A program made the position numbers and the translations under genes. A stretch of DNA of 17,877 bases from UBA7672 sp035548775 (GTDB taxonomy: Bacteria; Pseudomonadota; Alphaproteobacteria; Caulobacterales; Hyphomonadaceae), in the NCBI GenBank assembly GCA_035548775.1, contig DASZSI010000258.1:1-17877 (forward strand), written 5' to 3'. Of this stretch, positions 1 to 7,135 are shown in pieces. The stretch's first letter is position 1, and the number at the start of each line of letters is the position of its first letter. The notes under the pieces are model-generated. The model worked only from the letters and a program-made list of their open reading frames with translations. It ran no database searches and was not told where the DNA came from.

Positions 1-148
1 TGCGATAGCGATCGTTCTCGATCTTGGTTTCGGAATAGCCGCCGTCGTACTTGTCGCGCGGCTGATAGGGCGTGGGGCCGTAACTTTCGCAGGCGGCAAG
101 GCCGAGCGAGCCCGCCAAGGCGGCGGCGGCCAGAAACTTGCGGATCAT
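1..148 (-). CDS. CC0125/CC1285-type lipoprotein, N-terminal part
   Basis: Partial gene: the first 49 codons are present and the rest lies beyond the left edge. The translation starts MIRKFLAAAALAG and has a lipobox L17-A18-A19-C20, so the product should be exported, lipidated on Cys20 and membrane-anchored. The mature start (ESYGPTPYQP, then GYSETKIENDRYR) matches my memory of the small CC0125/CC1285 lipoprotein family of Caulobacter relatives, whose function is unknown. An AGGAG ribosome site (complement of 155-159) lies 6 nt before the ATG, which fixes the start. Its promoter should lie between the start and the hairpin at 221-249. Lipoprotein status is seen directly; the family name is from memory. 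Confidence 0.8.
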   Translation of the reverse strand, partial: MIRKFLAAAALAGSLGLAACESYGPTPYQPRDKYDGGYSETKIENDRYR

Positions 149-220
149 GTCTGTCTCCTGTGGGAGCGCGTAGTCTCTCAGTATCCAAGATAGGTGTTCG
201 AATGTGAACGCCAACGAAAC

Positions 221-249
221 AGGCCGGTCCGCAAAATGCGAACCGGCCT
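221..249 (-). terminator. Hairpin downstream of the aldehyde dehydrogenase gene
   Basis: AGGCCGGT (221-228) pairs with ACCGGCCT (242-249). After one mismatch the stem continues as CGC (230-232) with GCG (238-240) around a five-base loop. Read on the minus strand it is followed by GTTTCGTT, a weak T-rich run. It lies 43 nt beyond the dehydrogenase stop and before the next minus-strand gene, so termination between the two is likely. Confidence 0.55.
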
Positions 250-270
250 GAATCTAGATTACAATTCCCT

Positions 271-285
271 GCCCCGTACCGGGGC
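271..285 (-). terminator. Short perfect hairpin just after the aldehyde dehydrogenase stop
   Basis: GCCCCG (271-276) and CGGGGC (280-285) form a perfect 6-bp stem with a 3-nt loop, starting 6 nt after the minus-strand TGA. There is no T-run directly after it, so alone it would be a weak terminator. Together with the hairpin at 221-249 it may form a tandem stop or protect the mRNA 3' end. Confidence 0.35.
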
Positions 286-291
286 GAGGGG

Positions 292-1722
292 TCAGGCCGT
301 GGCGAAGCCAAAGACCGACTTGGTTTCGAGGAATTCGTTGATGCCTTCCACGCCCCACTCGCGGCCATTGCCCGACTGGCGATAGCCGCCGAACGGCATG
401 CCCTGGTCGGAGCCGGCGCCGTTGATGTGCACCATGCCCGTGCGGAGGCGGCTGGCGACTTTCTGCGCGTGCTCCTGGTTGCCCTGCACATAGCCGGACA
501 GGCCGTAGACCGTGTCGTTGGCCATTTCGATCGCCTGGTCTTCGGTGTCGTAAGGCAGGATGCAGAGCACCGGCCCGAAGATTTCCTCGACCGCAATTGT
601 CATGTTGTTCTTCACGTCGGCGAACACCGTGGGCTTCACATAGTAGCCGCGGTTGAGGCCGTCCGGCCGGCCAAGGCCGCCCGTGACAAGCGTTGCGCCT
701 TCATCGATGCCTTTCTTGATGAGGCCCTGGATCTTGTTCCATTGGGTCTCGGAAACGACCGGGCCGATTGCGCCCTTCTCCGCGGTCTTAGGGTCCTGAA
801 CCTTCACGGCTTCGGCGGTCGCCTTGGCGACGGCCTTGGCCTGGTCCTGCTTGTTGCGCGGGACGAACATGCGGCTCGGCGCGTTGCAGCTCTGGCCTGA
901 GTTGGTCATCATCTGCATCACACCCGACTTCACCGCCTTCTCCAGGTCGGCGTCATCCAGCACGATGTTGGCGGACTTGCCGCCGAGTTCCTGCGCCACG
1001 CGCTTGACCGTCGGCGCTGCAGCCTGCGCGACCAGCACGCCTGCGCGGGTCGAGCCGGTGAAAGACACCATGTCGACGTCAGGGTGCGAGGACAGGGCTG
1101 CGCCCACGCCCGGGCCATCGCCATTGACGAGGTTGAACACGCCCTTCGGCACGCCGGCCTCGTGCATGATTTCCGCGAAGATGATGGCGTCGATCGGCGC
1201 GATTTCCGACGGCTTCAGAACCATGGTGCAGCCAGCCGCAATGGCGGGGGCGACTTTGCAGGCGATCTGGTTCTGCGGCCAGTTCCACGGGGTGATGAAG
1301 GCGCAGACGCCGATCGGCTCTTTCCGGATGAGGTGCTTTCCGCGGCGCTCCTCGAACTCGAACTTGCGAAGGTAGGCGGCAGCCTGCATCAGGTGGCCAA
1401 GGCCCGAGGGCGCTTGCGCCGCCTGGGCGAGCCAGCCGGGCGCGCCCATTTCTTCGGAGATCGCGCCGGCGAGGTCGCCCAGGCGCTTCTGGTAGGCGGC
1501 GACGATCTTGTCGAGCAGGTCGGCGCGGTATTCGCGGGTGGTGGCGGCGAAGGCCGGGAAAGCGGCCTTGGCGGCTGCGACGGCCTTATCGACGTCGGCC
1601 TTGGAACCGATCGAGATCCGCGCGTAGTTTTCCTCGTTCGCCGGGTTCTGGACGTCCAGCGTACGGGGCGTGACGGGATCGACCCAGGCGCCGTTGATGT
1701 AGAATTTCAGATAATCGCGCAT
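292..1722 (-). CDS. NAD(P)-dependent aldehyde dehydrogenase
   Basis: A full-length (476 aa) cytosolic aldehyde dehydrogenase that oxidises an aldehyde to the acid through a thiohemiacetal. Family landmarks are all visible: the oxyanion Asn147 in PWNWPQN, cofactor-binding K170-P-S-E173, Rossmann loop FTGS 221-224, general base Glu245 in ELGGKS, catalytic Cys279 in SGQSC, and EIFGPV around residue 379. The C-terminal MPFGGYRQSGNGREWG signature is also typical. The substrate cannot be read from sequence; broad-range or aromatic/aliphatic aldehyde oxidation is possible. The ATG has a GAGGAG ribosome site about 8 nt upstream. It appears to be a single-gene unit, with two hairpins downstream. There are no truncations or missing catalytic residues. 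Confidence 0.95.
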   Translation of the reverse strand: MRDYLKFYINGAWVDPVTPRTLDVQNPANEENYARISIGSKADVDKAVAAAKAAFPAFAATTREYRADLLDKIVAAYQKRLGDLAGAISEEMGAPGWLAQAAQAPSGLGHLMQAAAYLRKFEFEERRGKHLIRKEPIGVCAFITPWNWPQNQIACKVAPAIAAGCTMVLKPSEIAPIDAIIFAEIMHEAGVPKGVFNLVNGDGPGVGAALSSHPDVDMVSFTGSTRAGVLVAQAAAPTVKRVAQELGGKSANIVLDDADLEKAVKSGVMQMMTNSGQSCNAPSRMFVPRNKQDQAKAVAKATAEAVKVQDPKTAEKGAIGPVVSETQWNKIQGLIKKGIDEGATLVTGGLGRPDGLNRGYYVKPTVFADVKNNMTIAVEEIFGPVLCILPYDTEDQAIEMANDTVYGLSGYVQGNQEHAQKVASRLRTGMVHINGAGSDQGMPFGGYRQSGNGREWGVEGINEFLETKSVFGFATA

Positions 1723-1951
1723 GGGAGTTGCTCCTCGCCGGACAGGGGATTTGTCCCTTTTGATAAAGGATGTTTCCGGGCTTGGGGAGGGGGCTCACGG
1801 GGAGCCATAGGGGGCGCCCATACGGCGCCTTGGCGAGACTGGATTTGCCCTTCAGCAAAAAGAAATTGGTTTGAGTTATCCATCCAGCCAGACGAGGGAG
1901 ACGTATCTCCCCGCAAGACCGCGCTCAAGACGCGGGGTGGGATGTCGCACG
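1723..1951. other. Divergent intergenic region with two overlapping hairpins
   Basis: This 229-nt gap separates the minus-strand dehydrogenase from the plus-strand small ORF and must hold promoters for both; I cannot place a convincing -35/-10 pair. Near the small ORF, GGGAGA (1896-1901) pairs with TCTCCC (1906-1911) around CGTA. CCCCGC (1909-1914) pairs with GCGGGG (1932-1937). The two stems share bases 1909-1911 and so exclude each other, and the second covers the purine-rich stretch ahead of the ATG at 1952. Confidence 0.4.
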
Positions 1952-2143
1952 ATGCACCTGTCCGTTTTTGCCATGTCGATCCTGTTGGGTTTCGGGATCT
2001 GGACGGTCGCGGGTGAACCCCGGCTGAAATTCACGAACCTTTCCTCCTCCCACGCCTCTGCCGATGCTTCCGGCCCGGTCTCCGAGCCTGCCGCCGGCCT
2101 GACCTCCGGGACCGCAACCGGCGATCAGGCCGTGCAGAACTGA
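1952..2143 (+). CDS. Small hypothetical protein with N-terminal membrane segment
   Basis: A 63-residue product starting MHLSVFAMSILLGFG. Residues about 3-20 are hydrophobic and would act as a signal anchor or uncleaved signal. The remainder is Ser/Ala/Gly/Thr-rich and low in complexity. I recognise no family. Its main support is context: the TGA is directly followed by a strong intrinsic terminator whose stem begins at the last base of the stop codon, and no other plus-strand gene could use it. The reading frame extends upstream to 1871, but that part looks unlike protein, so I favour the ATG at 1952. The only candidate ribosome site is GGGGTGGGA (1934-1941 region), which is not canonical. 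It could be non-coding. Confidence 0.45.
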   Translation: MHLSVFAMSILLGFGIWTVAGEPRLKFTNLSSSHASADASGPVSEPAAGLTSGTATGDQAVQN

Positions 2144-2184
2144 AAAGACGGCGGCCGCGGCATTCGGCTCGCCGTCTTTTCTTT
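2143..2184. terminator. Strong bidirectional intrinsic terminator
   Basis: AAAAGACGGCG (2143-2153) pairs perfectly with CGCCGTCTTTT (2170-2180), an 11-bp stem. A further GCCG/CGGC pairing (2154-2157 with 2165-2168) lies inside. TTTTCTTT follows on plus; the mirrored A-run gives TTTT on minus. It lies between the convergent small ORF and VOC gene and can serve both. Confidence 0.9.
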
Positions 2185-2214
2185 CTGACCGGTGAATGAC
2201 GAGGTGTCGTGGAG

Positions 2215-2679
2215 CTATTGCTTCAGCAACAGCTCGATCGGGTTGCCTTCATTGTCGGCAACCATGCAGTAGGTGAGGCCTTCGCCAGACTTGGCAGGCT
2301 TGCCGCCCTTGCCGCCCGCCGCCACCACGGCCGCAACCGCCTTGTCCATGTCGGGCACTTCGAGGATGAGCGCCGGCATCGAGAGGGGCTTTTCGTCCTT
2401 GTTGCGACGCGTGGCGATCACGATCGGGGTCGACTTCGCGGCTTTCGCCTTTTCGGCTGTCGAACCGGAATTGATCACAATCTCCTTGAAGGTGTCGGTG
2501 TTCACCGGTCGACGCGTCTCGGACATTCCGAACGCCTTCTCGTAGAAGACCGCCGCCTTTTCCGGATCGGCCGCAAGCACGCGGATGGAGCGGACAGTGA
2601 CGCCAGCTTCTTGCCCGAATGCCGGTGCGATGCTGGACGCTGCCAGGGCGGCAAGCCCGGCGACGATGATGGCTTTCAT
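2215..2679 (-). CDS. Exported VOC (glyoxalase-fold) family protein
   Basis: 154 residues. Residues 1-22 form a signal peptide (MKAIIVAGLAALAASSIAPA, likely cleaved near AFG-Q). The rest is one vicinal-oxygen-chelate module pair: a beta-alpha unit at 28-55 (VRSIRVLAADPEKAAVFYEKAFG) and a second at 102-153, ending DNEGNPIELL. Glu149 sits where family members hold a metal ligand. The open frame extends 18 codons further upstream, but a GGAGAGA ribosome site and the signal peptide both favour the ATG at 2677-2679. VOC proteins include glyoxalase I, dioxygenases and resistance proteins, and most are cytosolic. The substrate is unknown. It converges on the terminator at 2143-2184. Confidence 0.85.
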   Translation of the reverse strand: MKAIIVAGLAALAASSIAPAFGQEAGVTVRSIRVLAADPEKAAVFYEKAFGMSETRRPVNTDTFKEIVINSGSTAEKAKAAKSTPIVIATRRNKDEKPLSMPALILEVPDMDKAVAAVVAAGGKGGKPAKSGEGLTYCMVADNEGNPIELLLKQ

Positions 2680-2783
2680 GGATGTCTCTCCCCGTATGGC
2701 CCCGCGCTGGCCGCGAGCGCCGTTAGGCCACATCAGGGCACGTTTTTCGGGGCCGTTACAACAAAGAAGAGCGGTATGGCGGC

Positions 2784-3140
2784 CTAGAACAAGGGCGCTT
2801 GTTCGCCTTCGACCCTTTTGAAGGTGATCCGGCCGACTTCGTTGATCATGGTGTTGCGGTCGACGAAATGCCGGACGGTTGCGGAAACGGGGGACCCGTT
2901 CTCATCGATGGTGAACAGCTTGAAGCGCTGCTTGTCGACGGGTTCGATCCGGTAGCGGCCGGCCTGGGTGACCGGGTCGGCCGGGCGGCCACGCACTTCC
3001 ATGCGGTTACGCGTAAGGAAGGTGCCGTCGGTGTTGAAGATGGCCGTGATCTCGCCCTTCACGTCGCCGCTCATCGTATCGGCGCGCCATTCGCCCACGA
3101 GGGTGCGATTGAAGTTGCTGGGACTGGGTTTGCCAAACAT
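2784..3140 (-). CDS. Lipocalin-like conserved hypothetical protein
   Basis: 118 residues from the favoured ATG (3138-3140); in-frame upstream ATGs would add 9 or 18 residues of poor quality. It has no signal peptide or membrane segment, so it is probably cytosolic. The pattern is a small antiparallel beta protein: LVGEWRAD near the start, then FNTDGTFLTRNRMEVRG, GRYRIEP, RFKLFTIDENG and a closing GRITFKRV. 'GxW ... DGT ... G.Y.i' with a final strand is the layout of lipocalin-like proteins that test substrate in a beta-cup, but I cannot assign a named family. It lies 104 nt upstream of the VOC gene on the same strand and may be co-transcribed. Confidence 0.7.
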   Translation of the reverse strand: MFGKPSPSNFNRTLVGEWRADTMSGDVKGEITAIFNTDGTFLTRNRMEVRGRPADPVTQAGRYRIEPVDKQRFKLFTIDENGSPVSATVRHFVDRNTMINEVGRITFKRVEGEQAPLF

Positions 3141-3307
3141 CGAGTCTCTAGTCCCTTCGATGCGCATGCCAGCACAGGGCGGGCCATGCGCCAACCGGTT
3201 GAGTCAGTTCCCGTAGAAGGCGTCCGACCCCCTATGAGAAAACCGCGTTGTTCCTGAAAGTTATCCCATGGCATCCTTACTGACGTGTTGAATCTTACGA
3301 GGCGTCC

Positions 3308-3766
3308 ATGAATCGGATCGACAATCCGATAACCGGCGGCTGCCAGTGCGGCGCCATCCGCTATGCCATGCACGTGGCCGAAGTTGAGAAGCCCCACGTC
3401 TGCCACTGCCGCATGTGCCAAAGAGCAACGGGCGGGGTCTTCGCGGCGCTGGCCGGCTGCAGCAAGGACAGCCTGGAATGGACCAGGGGCAAGCCCGCCT
3501 TCTTCGCCTCATCCAATCTTGCGCGTCGCGGCTTTTGCCAGGACTGCGGCACCCCTCTCACCTTCGCCTACAACCTGCCCGAGGCCCGGATTTACGTGAC
3601 CATCGGTTCGCTCGACCATCCGGAGCGCGCCAGCATCGAAACCCAGTTCGGCGTCGAGTCGAAACTGTCCTGGGTGAGGTTCTGCGAGAATGTCCCTGGC
3701 GAAAGAACGGGTGAAATCCCCGGCTCGGCGGAGTTCTTCGCCAACATGAAAACCAACCAGTCCTGA
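3308..3766 (+). CDS. GFA / CENP-V family zinc-binding protein
   Basis: 152 residues, the usual size for the family. Zinc-binding cysteines are all present: C12-x-C14, the C32-H-C34-x-x-C37 cluster, and C77-x-x-C80. GSLDHPERASIETQFGVESKLSWVRF downstream follows the family pattern. Relatives include glutathione-dependent formaldehyde-activating enzyme (Gfa), but most members of this fold have no proven formaldehyde role, so the general family name is safer. It is cytosolic. A GAGGCG ribosome site precedes the ATG closely. It is divergent from the lipocalin-like gene; the 167-nt gap between them must contain both promoters. No defect is seen. Confidence 0.9.
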   Translation: MNRIDNPITGGCQCGAIRYAMHVAEVEKPHVCHCRMCQRATGGVFAALAGCSKDSLEWTRGKPAFFASSNLARRGFCQDCGTPLTFAYNLPEARIYVTIGSLDHPERASIETQFGVESKLSWVRFCENVPGERTGEIPGSAEFFANMKTNQS

Positions 3767-3849
3767 ACCGAGCCGGCCTCGGCTGGACAAGCTTTCCGGT
3801 TCTGTCAGTCTGATCCTGAACGCGCCACATCCTTGGCTGGAACAGGATC

Positions 3850-4899
3850 ATGCGCCGATCGGGAATCGTAAGTCTTGCCTTGCTCGCCGCCGCCTTCGGA
3901 GCCTCGTCAGCGCTGGCCCAGATGCGCGTCGCACTGCCCAAGACGGATGACGCAGACAAGGTCGTCATCACCGGCATGGTCCCGATCCCCGATGTGGGCG
4001 AAGGCGCGCCGCAATTCACCGCGCAGGACCTCGCCAGTCTGCAAGCCGACGTGGAAAAAACGCAGGCTACGTCGCGCTCGGATGCCGGGCGCTGCGGCGG
4101 CGCGCCAACCGGCATAAGGTTTGATCCTGTCGGCGCCCCCTCCATCGGCAACCTGCTGGCGCAGGAATTCGAGGCAAGCACCAACGTGCTCGCCGCCGCC
4201 AGTCGCGCAGAAACCGTGACCGCAGCAGCAGAACTGTCGCGGCGCGACGCCGCGGACGGCAAGGTCGACACGAAGGCGGTGGAAGCCGCCGAACTGAAAC
4301 GCCAGGAAGCTGTCCGCAACCTGCAGAAGGCGCGCGAAGCCCTCGCCGAGGCGCAGGCCATGATCGGCGACTACCAGGACTTCGTGCTGCGCGGGAGGAA
4401 GGAAAGCGACATCACCTGGGGCGACCTCGACGGCAAGGCGCTAAACCGAAGGAAGGAGCATGTCGGGATCGGCATCGGCGAACCACCGATGCTCGACGCC
4501 CTGAAGATCACGGGCATAAAGGCGCATCAGTTCCGCGACACGAAGGCGAAAGGCAAGGATTTCGTCCGGGTCAGCGGAGAGATTCGCAACACATCGAATG
4601 CAACCGTCGCTATCCCTGGCCTTTCCGTCGCCCTGGTCGACCAGGCCGGCTGGGTGCTGAATTCGCAGGCCCTGGAGGCCGAGCACAACAAGTCCGTCGG
4701 CGCCGGCAAGTCCGCCCCATTCCAGATCGACCTGCGTCCCGCGCCCGGTGCGATGAAGACGGCGGTCGTCACCTTCGCCGCCAAATCGGCCGCCAAGCCC
4801 AGGATCGGCATCGGCTTTTTCTGCGCCATGTCGCGCGCCATGAGCGACCGGACTCTCCGGGCGCCTGCCGCCCCGCCGTTGAACCGGGGCCCCAGATAG
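3850..4899 (+). CDS. Exported helical protein with beta-rich C-terminal domain
   Basis: 349 residues. Residues 1-23 are a signal peptide ending ALA-Q. Residues about 104-170 are Ala/Glu/Lys-rich and likely form a long helix or coiled coil. Residues about 216-312 (LDALKITGIKAHQFRD..., VRVSGEIRNTSNATVAIPGLSVALVDQAGW) resemble the immunoglobulin-like FxLYD/DUF3426 C-terminal domain seen in envelope proteins. DUF3426 proteins usually start with a zinc ribbon, which is absent here. The ATG has AGGA a few bases upstream. The periplasmic location is inferred from the signal peptide. I recognise no named family for the whole protein, and its function is unknown. Confidence 0.8.
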   Translation: MRRSGIVSLALLAAAFGASSALAQMRVALPKTDDADKVVITGMVPIPDVGEGAPQFTAQDLASLQADVEKTQATSRSDAGRCGGAPTGIRFDPVGAPSIGNLLAQEFEASTNVLAAASRAETVTAAAELSRRDAADGKVDTKAVEAAELKRQEAVRNLQKAREALAEAQAMIGDYQDFVLRGRKESDITWGDLDGKALNRRKEHVGIGIGEPPMLDALKITGIKAHQFRDTKAKGKDFVRVSGEIRNTSNATVAIPGLSVALVDQAGWVLNSQALEAEHNKSVGAGKSAPFQIDLRPAPGAMKTAVVTFAAKSAAKPRIGIGFFCAMSRAMSDRTLRAPAAPPLNRGPR

Positions 4900-4940
4900 G
4901 GCGCCGGCCGCCAGGTCTTGCCGAATCCTTTATTAATTCC

Positions 4941-4954
4941 GCCGGATCGCCGGC
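4941..4954. other. Small hairpin between the exported protein gene and coaBC
   Basis: GCCGG (4941-4945) and CCGGC (4950-4954) form a 5-bp stem with an ATCG loop. An AT-rich patch (CTTTATTAATT) lies just before it. There is no T-run after it, so it may be a weak terminator of the upstream gene or chance in GC-rich DNA. A GANTC site (GAATC, 4923-4927), the target of the CcrM methylase in many alphaproteobacteria, lies just upstream. Confidence 0.25.
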
Positions 4955-5004
4955 TCGGGCTTCGTGCAATCTCGACCCGGATTGACTATCTATTGCCGGT
5001 TACC

Positions 5005-5009
5005 GGGAG
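5005..5009 (+). promoter_or_regulatory. Ribosome binding site that decides the coaBC TTG start
   Basis: GGGAG lies 9 nt before the TTG at 5019. No in-frame ATG precedes the conserved GKRILLIIGGGIAAYKS start, so this site supports TTG as initiator. Confidence 0.6.
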
Positions 5010-5018
5010 CCATCGGCC

Positions 5019-6254
5019 TTGGACGGCAAGCGTATCCTTCTGATCATCGGCGGCGGCATTGCCGCCTACAAGTCGCTGGAGCTGATCCGGTTGCTTGGCC
5101 GCGAAGGCATTGGCGCGCGCGTGATCCTCACCAAGGCTGGCGCGGAATTCGTGACGCCGCTTTCGGTTTCGGCCCTATCGGGCGAGAAAGTCTTCCAAGA
5201 CCTCTTCAACCTCACCGACGAGGCGGAGATGGGCCATATCGAACTGTCGCGTTCAGCTGACCTGATTGTCGTCTGCCCCGCGACTGCCGACCTGATGGCG
5301 AAGGTGGCCAACGGGCTCGCCAACGATCTTGCCTCCACCGCCCTGCTCGCAACCGACAAGCCGGTGCTGATGGTTCCTGCGATGAACGTGCGGATGTGGG
5401 AGCACGCCGCCACGCGCCGCAATATCAAGCAGCTCGAAGGCGACGGCATCCATGTGATGCAGCCGGATGTCGGCCCGATGGCCTGCGGCGAGTTTGGCCC
5501 GGGGCGCCTGCCCGAGCCCGAGCGCATTGCGGCCGAAATTCGCAAGCTTCTCATGTCGCCGTCGGGCAAAGGCCCGCTCTCCGGCCGCACCGCAATCGTC
5601 ACCGCGGGCCCGACGCGCGAGCCGCTCGATCCGGTGCGCTTCATCTCGAACCACTCTTCCGGCAAGCAGGGCTATGCGATCGCCGAAGCCCTCGCGCGCC
5701 TCGGCGCCGATGTGCGGTTGGTCACGGGGCCCACATCGCTCCCCATCCCGGATGGCGTGACGCCCGTGAAGGTCGAAACCGCCGTCGAGATGCTGGAGGC
5801 CGTGAAGGCGCAACTGCCCGCCGACATCATGGTCGCAGTCGCCGCGGTGGCCGACTGGCGTCCCGCCACGCGCGCGCAGACCAAGCTCAAGGTCAAGGGC
5901 GCCGCCGAAACAGCCGCGCCGCTGCAGCTGGTTGAGAACCCCGACATTCTCAAAACCATCGGCACGAAGAAGAAAGGCAGGCCAGCGCTAGTGATCGGCT
6001 TCGCCGCCGAAACCAATGACGTTGAAAAATACGCCAGGGCCAAGCTGTCCAAAAAGGGCTGCGACTGGATTGTCGCCAACGATGTGTCCGGTGACGTGAT
6101 GGGCGGCGCGGACAATCAGGTCCTGCTGGTCACGCGCCAAGGCACGGAACGCTGGCCGCGCATGGCCAAGAGCCAAGTAGCCTTGAAACTGGCGGAGCGC
6201 ATCGCGGAAGCGTTTCATGCCCCCGAAATCCGGGCCCCCGGCGCTGCAGGATAG
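5019..6254 (+). CDS. coaBC: Phosphopantothenoylcysteine decarboxylase / phosphopantothenate-cysteine ligase
   Basis: A bifunctional coenzyme A enzyme (411 aa, normal length). The CoaB half joins cysteine to 4'-phosphopantothenate using CTP; the FMN-dependent CoaC half decarboxylates the product to 4'-phosphopantetheine. CoaC features: IGGGIAAYKS 10-19, catalytic His73 in MGHIELS, PAMNVRMW 120-127 with Asn123, and the ACGEFGPGR loop with Cys156. CoaB features: TAGPTREPLDPVRF from 195, SNHSSGKQG 210-218, and VAAVADWRP further on. It is cytosolic. Translation starts at TTG, supported by GGGAG 9 nt upstream. It is followed by the Dabb gene and dut on the same strand; pairing with dut is also seen in E. 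coli (dfp-dut). Confidence 0.97.
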   Translation: MDGKRILLIIGGGIAAYKSLELIRLLGREGIGARVILTKAGAEFVTPLSVSALSGEKVFQDLFNLTDEAEMGHIELSRSADLIVVCPATADLMAKVANGLANDLASTALLATDKPVLMVPAMNVRMWEHAATRRNIKQLEGDGIHVMQPDVGPMACGEFGPGRLPEPERIAAEIRKLLMSPSGKGPLSGRTAIVTAGPTREPLDPVRFISNHSSGKQGYAIAEALARLGADVRLVTGPTSLPIPDGVTPVKVETAVEMLEAVKAQLPADIMVAVAAVADWRPATRAQTKLKVKGAAETAAPLQLVENPDILKTIGTKKKGRPALVIGFAAETNDVEKYARAKLSKKGCDWIVANDVSGDVMGGADNQVLLVTRQGTERWPRMAKSQVALKLAERIAEAFHAPEIRAPGAAG

Positions 6255-6318
6255 GGCGCGGCGGAATAACGCGGGCAAAGCGATAGCCGGCTCGCGGATC
6301 AGCGCCTAACTCAATTGC

Positions 6319-6654
6319 ATGATCCGACACATCGTCTTCTTCACCCTGAAGAACGCCGACGAAAAGGCTGACATCGTCCACCGCCTGAAGCGCCTAGGCG
6401 CGATCCCGGGCTCGACGCTGTTCGAGGTCACGGCCAATAACAAGGTCGACAATTTCGGCAACGACATCGACATCGTCGTTTATGCGGAATTCCCCGATAT
6501 CGCGGCGCTGAAAGCCTACAAGAAGCACCCGACCTATGCCGAGGTGACAGCCGATGTGCGCCCCCGGCGCGAGCTGCGCTTTGCGGCGGATGTCGAGACG
6601 GCAAGCTGTGGATCGCCCGAGCCGGCGCTCGCTTCGGAGAAGGCGTCGCGCTAG
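6319..6654 (+). CDS. Dabb (stress-responsive A/B barrel) domain protein
   Basis: 111 residues. MIRHIVFFTLK at the start, IPG at about 29-31, the NDIDIVVYAEFPD strand, then AYKKHPTYAEV and VRPRRELRFAAD match the dimeric alpha/beta-barrel Dabb family. Members often have unknown roles; a few plant and bacterial ones are stress-linked or act as small cyclases or hydratases. The last 20 residues or so are a polar tail outside the domain. It is cytosolic. The ribosome site is poor, so the start rests on the conserved MIRHIV beginning. It lies 64 nt after coaBC and 22 nt before dut, so it is very likely co-transcribed with them. A role in CoA or nucleotide metabolism is not shown. Confidence 0.88.
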   Translation: MIRHIVFFTLKNADEKADIVHRLKRLGAIPGSTLFEVTANNKVDNFGNDIDIVVYAEFPDIAALKAYKKHPTYAEVTADVRPRRELRFAADVETASCGSPEPALASEKASR

Positions 6655-6676
6655 GTCTCTCTCACAGGAGACTGTT

Positions 6677-7135
6677 ATGCCCGATCCCGTCACGATTCGT
6701 GTCGCAACTCTTGCGCACTTCGAAGGATTGCTGCCGCCGGCGTATGAGACGGCGGATGCGGCCGGCATGGATCTGCGCGCGGCGGTGCCGGAGCAAGAAC
6801 CGGTGATCCTCGCCGCTGGCGAACGTGCGATGATCCCGACCGGTCTCACCATCGCACTGCCCCCCGGTTACGAGGCGCAGGTGCGGCCGCGCTCGGGGCT
6901 CGCGGCCAAGTTCGGCGTCACGTGTCTCAACTCGCCCGGTACGATCGATGCCGACTATCGCGGCGAGGTGAAGGTGATCCTGATCAACCACGGCAAGGAT
7001 CCGTTCATCGTGAAGCGCGGCGAGCGCATCGCGCAGATGGTGATCGCGCCGGTGACGCGCGCCGTTTTCGATCATGTCGATTCGCTTGATGAGACGAAGC
7101 GGGGAACGGGCGGCTTCGGCTCGACCGGGCGCTAG
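6677..7135 (+). CDS. dut: Deoxyuridine 5'-triphosphate nucleotidohydrolase (dUTPase)
   Basis: 152 residues, the standard size of a trimeric dUTPase. It hydrolyses dUTP to dUMP and pyrophosphate, keeping uracil out of DNA and feeding dTMP synthesis. All five motifs are present: AGMDLRA 29-35, RPRSGLA 70-76, GTIDADYRGEV 88-98 (with the catalytic Asp and the uracil-side hairpin), RGERIAQM 114-121, and RGTGGFGSTG 142-151 at the flexible C-terminus. The open frame extends upstream, but CAGGAG at 6665-6670 and the family start favour the ATG at 6677. Last gene of the coaBC group; its TAG overlaps the stop of the convergent helicase. Confidence 0.97.
   Translation: MPDPVTIRVATLAHFEGLLPPAYETADAAGMDLRAAVPEQEPVILAAGERAMIPTGLTIALPPGYEAQVRPRSGLAAKFGVTCLNSPGTIDADYRGEVKVILINHGKDPFIVKRGERIAQMVIAPVTRAVFDHVDSLDETKRGTGGFGSTGR

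Noticed and set aside
1084..2016. Long plus-strand open frame of 310 codons opposite the aldehyde dehydrogenase
   Set aside because: It lies antisense to a gene with complete family motifs, is Arg/Gly/Asp-rich in the way of GC-rich shadow frames, and matches no family I recognise.
3558..4361. Minus-strand open frame of 267 codons overlapping the exported helical protein
   Set aside because: Overlaps two plus-strand genes with signal peptide or zinc motifs; Ser/Ala/Arg-rich with no recognisable domain.
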